The translations under genes and the position numbers were made by a program. Shown here in pieces: positions 61,392 to 64,000 of a DNA stretch of 64,000 nt. The stretch lies in contig NZ_JAPZQK010000004.1 of assembly GCF_027530345.1 (NCBI RefSeq), positions 124,001 to 188,000 on the forward strand, in the 5' to 3' direction. Every line of letters starts with the position of its first letter. The stretch's first letter is position 1. Below the pieces are notes generated by a model. The model ran no database searches, was not told the origin of the DNA, and saw only the letters and a list, made by a program, of their open reading frames with translations. This DNA comes from Silanimonas sp. (lineage in GTDB: Bacteria > Pseudomonadota > Gammaproteobacteria > Xanthomonadales > Xanthomonadaceae).

Positions 61392-62485
61392 CGCCGTGCC
61401 TGGTAGTAGGCCTCTTCCGAGACCGAGTGCCAGGCCTGCGCCTGCGCGCGGAACGCGCGGATCGAGTTCCACGCCCGGCGTGCGAACGGATCGCTGTTGG
61501 CGAGGTTGTCGAGCACGTCCTCGGCGGCGCGCTTCAGGGCGCCGAGCACGTCGTCGGGCAGGCGGCGCAGCTGCGTGCCGTGCTCCCGCACGAGGCTGTC
61601 GAGCGCCTGCTGGTTGCGCGCCGTGTACTCGGCGAGCATCTCGTCATTCACCGCGGCGCAGCAGGCGTCGACGATGGCCTTGAGGTCGTCCGGAAGCGCA
61701 TCGAAGGCGGTCTTGTTGAAGATCGCTTCGAGCGTCGGGCCGGGCTCCTGCCAACCGGGGTAGTAGGCGTACTTGGCTACGCGGTGCAGGCCGAAGGCGA
61801 GGTCGTTGTAAGGCCCCACCCACTCGGCCGCATCGATCGCGCCGCTCTGCAGGCTGCTGAAGATCTCGGCGCCGGGCAGGTTCACCGGCACGCCGCCGAC
61901 GGCCTGCAGCACGTCGCCGCCGAGGCCGGGGATGCGCATCTTCAGGCCCTGCAGATCGCCAATGCCATTGATCGGCTTGCGGAACCAGCCCGCCAGCTGC
62001 ACGCCGGTGTTGCCGGCCGGGAAGGGCACCAGGTTGAAGGGCGCGTACAGCTCGCGCCACAGCTCGAGGCCGCCGCCGACGCGCAGCCAACTCGTCATCT
62101 CCTGCGCGTTCAGGCCGAAGGGCACGGCGCAGAAGAACGGCGCTGCCGGGGCCTTGCCCTTCCAGTAGTAGGCGGCGCTGTGGCCGATCTCGGCGGTGCC
62201 GCGGCTGACGGCGTCGAACACTTCAAACGGGGGCACCAGCTCGCCCGAGCCGAAGACCTTCACCGTGATGCGTCCGCCCGTCGCCTGGGTGATGCGTTCG
62301 GCCAGGCGCGCCGCGCCGGTACCGAGGCCGGGGAAGTTGGTCGGCCAGCTCGTCACCATCTTCCACTGGCGCGGTCCTTCGTCCGCGACCGCTGCTCCGG
62401 TGTTCTGGCCGGACTGGCTGCAGGCCGCCAGGCCCGCGGCGGCGGCGGCCATGCCCACGCCCTTCAGGATGTCGCGACGCTTCAT
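61388..62485 (-). CDS. TRAP-type substrate-binding protein with twin-arginine lipoprotein signal
   Basis: A 365-residue periplasmic solute receptor of the DctP/TakP class. It starts MKRRDILKGVGMAAAAAG, a twin-arginine signal (R-R-D-I-L-K), followed directly by a lipobox LAAC, so it is predicted to be exported folded by Tat and then lipidated. The body has WKMVTSWPTNFPGLGTGAARLAERI, GELVPPFEVFDAVSRGTAEIGHSAAYYW and SLQSGAIDAAEWVGPYND. No DctQ/DctM membrane subunits are in the window. GGAGGGG lies before ATG 62485. It is coupled to the alkylsulfatase gene. Confidence 0.92.
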   Translation of the reverse strand: MKRRDILKGVGMAAAAAGLAACSQSGQNTGAAVADEGPRQWKMVTSWPTNFPGLGTGAARLAERITQATGGRITVKVFGSGELVPPFEVFDAVSRGTAEIGHSAAYYWKGKAPAAPFFCAVPFGLNAQEMTSWLRVGGGLELWRELYAPFNLVPFPAGNTGVQLAGWFRKPINGIGDLQGLKMRIPGLGGDVLQAVGGVPVNLPGAEIFSSLQSGAIDAAEWVGPYNDLAFGLHRVAKYAYYPGWQEPGPTLEAIFNKTAFDALPDDLKAIVDACCAAVNDEMLAEYTARNQQALDSLVREHGTQLRRLPDDVLGALKRAAEDVLDNLANSDPFARRAWNSIRAFRAQAQAWHSVSEEAYYQARR

Positions 62486-62511
62486 CGTTGCCCCTCCAGT
62501 TCGATCGCCCG

Positions 62512-62517
62512 AGTGTA
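62512..62517 (-). promoter_or_regulatory. Putative -10 box (TACACT) of the binding-protein/alkylsulfatase operon
   Basis: TTGCTACACTCGGG on the minus strand lies 26 bases before ATG 62485. Confidence 0.45.
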
Positions 62518-62563
62518 GCAACGGCGCCCGTCGCGGCCGCGTTGCAGGCCCGCCCCGAGGGCG

Positions 62564-62569
62564 TAGGAT
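62564..62569 (+). promoter_or_regulatory. Putative -10 box (TAGGAT) of the Ser/Thr kinase gene
   Basis: GGCGTAGGATTCGC lies 34 bases before ATG 62604 and matches the local box. Confidence 0.4.
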
Positions 62570-62603
62570 TCGCCCATCCCCCTGACGCGTCGGACGCGCC
62601 ACC

Positions 62604-64000
62604 ATGAAAGAAACCCTCGGGCATTACGAAATCGTCGCCGAGCTCGGCCGCGGCGGCATGGGCGTGGTCTACAAGGGCTACGAGCCGGCGCTGACACGCT
62701 ACGTCGCCATCAAGGAGCTCTCCCCGGCGCTGGCGCACGACCAAAACCTCGTCGAGCGCTTCCTGCGCGAAGCGCGCTCGATGGCGGCGCTCAACGACCC
62801 GCACATCATCCAGGTCTATTTCATCGGCCAGGAGAACAACCAGCCGTTCTTCGCGATGGAGTTCGTCGAGGGTGAGAGCCTCTCGCAGCTCACCAAGCGC
62901 GAAGGCCGCCTGCCCATCGCCGACGTGCTGAAGATCCTGCTGCAGACCGCGCGCGGCCTGCAGACCGCGCACGAGCGCGGCGTCGTGCACCGCGACATCA
63001 AGCCCGCGAACCTGATGCTCGACCTGCGCGGACGCGTGAAGATCGCCGACTTCGGCATCGCGCTCGCGCGGCAGGAGTTCGACGCCAAGCTCACCGGCAC
63101 TGGCGAGTTCGTCGGCACGCCGGGCTACCTCTCGCCCGAGATCTGCCTCGGCAAGTCGGTCGACGCGCGCTCCGACTTGTTCGCGCTCGGCATCGTGATG
63201 TTCGAAGCGCTCACCGGCCGGCTGCCGTTCTCCGACGAATCGCCGCTGAAACTGATGCTCGACGTGGTGCAGGCCGAGATCCCGGACATCCGCGACATCA
63301 ACAAGGAAGTCGACGCCGGCACGGCCGCCATCCTCACCAGGCTGGTGGCGAAGGACCCCGGCGACCGCTACCAGAGCGCCGCCGACCTGATCGACGACCT
63401 CGAGCTGCATCCGCTCGTCGCCGGCAAGGGCACCCAGCTCGGGCTGCAGGTCCGCAAGCCCAGCGGCGCGGCGTCGACGCTGTATTCGGCACCGCCGACC
63501 ACGCCCACCGCGAAGCGGCGCCCGACGCCGCCGCCGGTGGTCGGTTCCAGTCCGTCGAACGCGGCGGTGTCGAACGAACCGCCGACGATTCCGGGCGGCT
63601 CGCCGCCGCCTGCTCCTGCGCCGGCTCGCGGTAATGCGCCGTCGAAGGCCCCGATGCTCGTGGCCGGCGTGCTGCTCTTCGGCGTGCTCGGCGCGGCGGC
63701 CTTCGGCGCCTATCGCTTTTTCGTCGCGCCTGCGGCGGAGGCCGGAGCGCCGGTTGCTGAATCTGCTGAATCCCCGACGCCCAACGCCGAGGCCGCGGTC
63801 ACGCCCCCGACGGCTGCGCCGCCGATCGAGCCGCCCACCGCCGCCGTGGCCGCGGTGGGTACGGAGGCTGCCGCGAATCCGCCGGCCGATGGCACCCTCG
63901 TCGACCCGTCGGTGGGCGCGCCACCGCCCGCTCCCGTGGCTGAGCGCCGCGAAGCCCGGCAGGAGCGCCGCGCCGCCGTGCGTGTGGCCACCACCGTGGC
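62604..64000 (+). CDS. Hanks-type Ser/Thr protein kinase, partial (C-terminus outside window)
   Basis: 465 codons are visible before the window ends. Kinase domain (about 8-270): glycine loop GRGGMG, ATP Lys37 in VAIKE, catalytic HRDIKPAN (129-136), DFG (149-151) and GTPGYLSPE. A Pro/Ala-rich linker leads to a single membrane helix (351-373), then an Ala/Pro-rich outer region with a basic stretch near the edge. No PASTA repeats are visible so far. It is a membrane-anchored signalling kinase; its targets are unknown. Confidence 0.93.
   Translation, partial: MKETLGHYEIVAELGRGGMGVVYKGYEPALTRYVAIKELSPALAHDQNLVERFLREARSMAALNDPHIIQVYFIGQENNQPFFAMEFVEGESLSQLTKREGRLPIADVLKILLQTARGLQTAHERGVVHRDIKPANLMLDLRGRVKIADFGIALARQEFDAKLTGTGEFVGTPGYLSPEICLGKSVDARSDLFALGIVMFEALTGRLPFSDESPLKLMLDVVQAEIPDIRDINKEVDAGTAAILTRLVAKDPGDRYQSAADLIDDLELHPLVAGKGTQLGLQVRKPSGAASTLYSAPPTTPTAKRRPTPPPVVGSSPSNAAVSNEPPTIPGGSPPPAPAPARGNAPSKAPMLVAGVLLFGVLGAAAFGAYRFFVAPAAEAGAPVAESAESPTPNAEAAVTPPTAAPPIEPPTAAVAAVGTEAAANPPADGTLVDPSVGAPPPAPVAERREARQERRAAVRVATTV

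Overview
GC-rich (about 70% by eye), densely coding bacterial chromosome. Gene content (plsB, ttcA, rdgC, tatABC, glyQS-tamA-tamB, ubiA, bioBFHC, a thymidine kinase, several Ser-type lipoproteins, an Ax21-like outer-membrane protein, two lipolytic autotransporters) points to a gammaproteobacterium of the Xanthomonadales/Lysobacterales. The genus cannot be fixed from sequence alone. I see no rRNA, tRNA, CRISPR, prophage or insertion sequence. No gene-free stretch exceeds 300 bases; the longest is 40883..41100.

Layout. (1) 1..4024, minus strand: a cassette reading, in transcription order, tetrapyrrole-methylase-fold peptide N-methyltransferase of the split-borosin type, membrane diguanylate cyclase (DGC), a 92-residue candidate borosin precursor, and a second paralogous DGC cut by the window edge. 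This is the most unusual locus here. (2) 4022..5328: GNAT acetyltransferase and pirin. (3) 5476..8644, minus: overlapping trio of a MASE2 protein with degenerate GGDRF, an active-type DGC and a small exported EF-hand protein. (4) 8752..22721: mutM, rep, Sel1-like protein, tdk, e(P4)-type phosphatase, lipoprotein, plsB, YdcH-like protein, ttcA, YjdF, rdgC, an Ax21-like barrel, then an NTF2-like/YgjP-like pair. (5) 22814..29849: lipoprotein, frameshifted hydrolase, hemH, SYLF protein, tatABC-RDD, membrane protein and class I amidotransferase. (6) 29927..38575: glyQ-glyS-tamA-tamB. (7) 38594..46208: two divergent lipolytic autotransporters, ubiA, and a TonB receptor interrupted by one stop codon. 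(8) 46147..50810: comF diverging from bioB-bioF-bioH-bioC. (9) 50814..56530: small-gene operon with a frameshifted membrane gene, a PLP dehydratase, and pepN. (10) 56540..64000: tandem DGC pair, xthA, alkylsulfatase-type hydrolase with a TRAP-type binding protein, and the start of a Ser/Thr kinase.

Genes working together. Cyclic-di-GMP signalling is prominent: five complete GGDEF proteins and one partial, in three clusters. The Tat genes have a visible client in the window, the twin-arginine binding protein at 61388..62485. BioH and BioC make and release the pimeloyl methyl ester and BioF and BioB complete the route to biotin (with BioA and BioD encoded elsewhere). TamA and TamB form an envelope assembly pair that may serve the autotransporters. 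Many genes are preceded by a TANNNT box; in tdk and xthA it is so close to the ATG that leaderless mRNA is likely.

Three genes are broken by single lesions (near 23770, at 45240 and near 51854). These may be real decay or residual assembly error.
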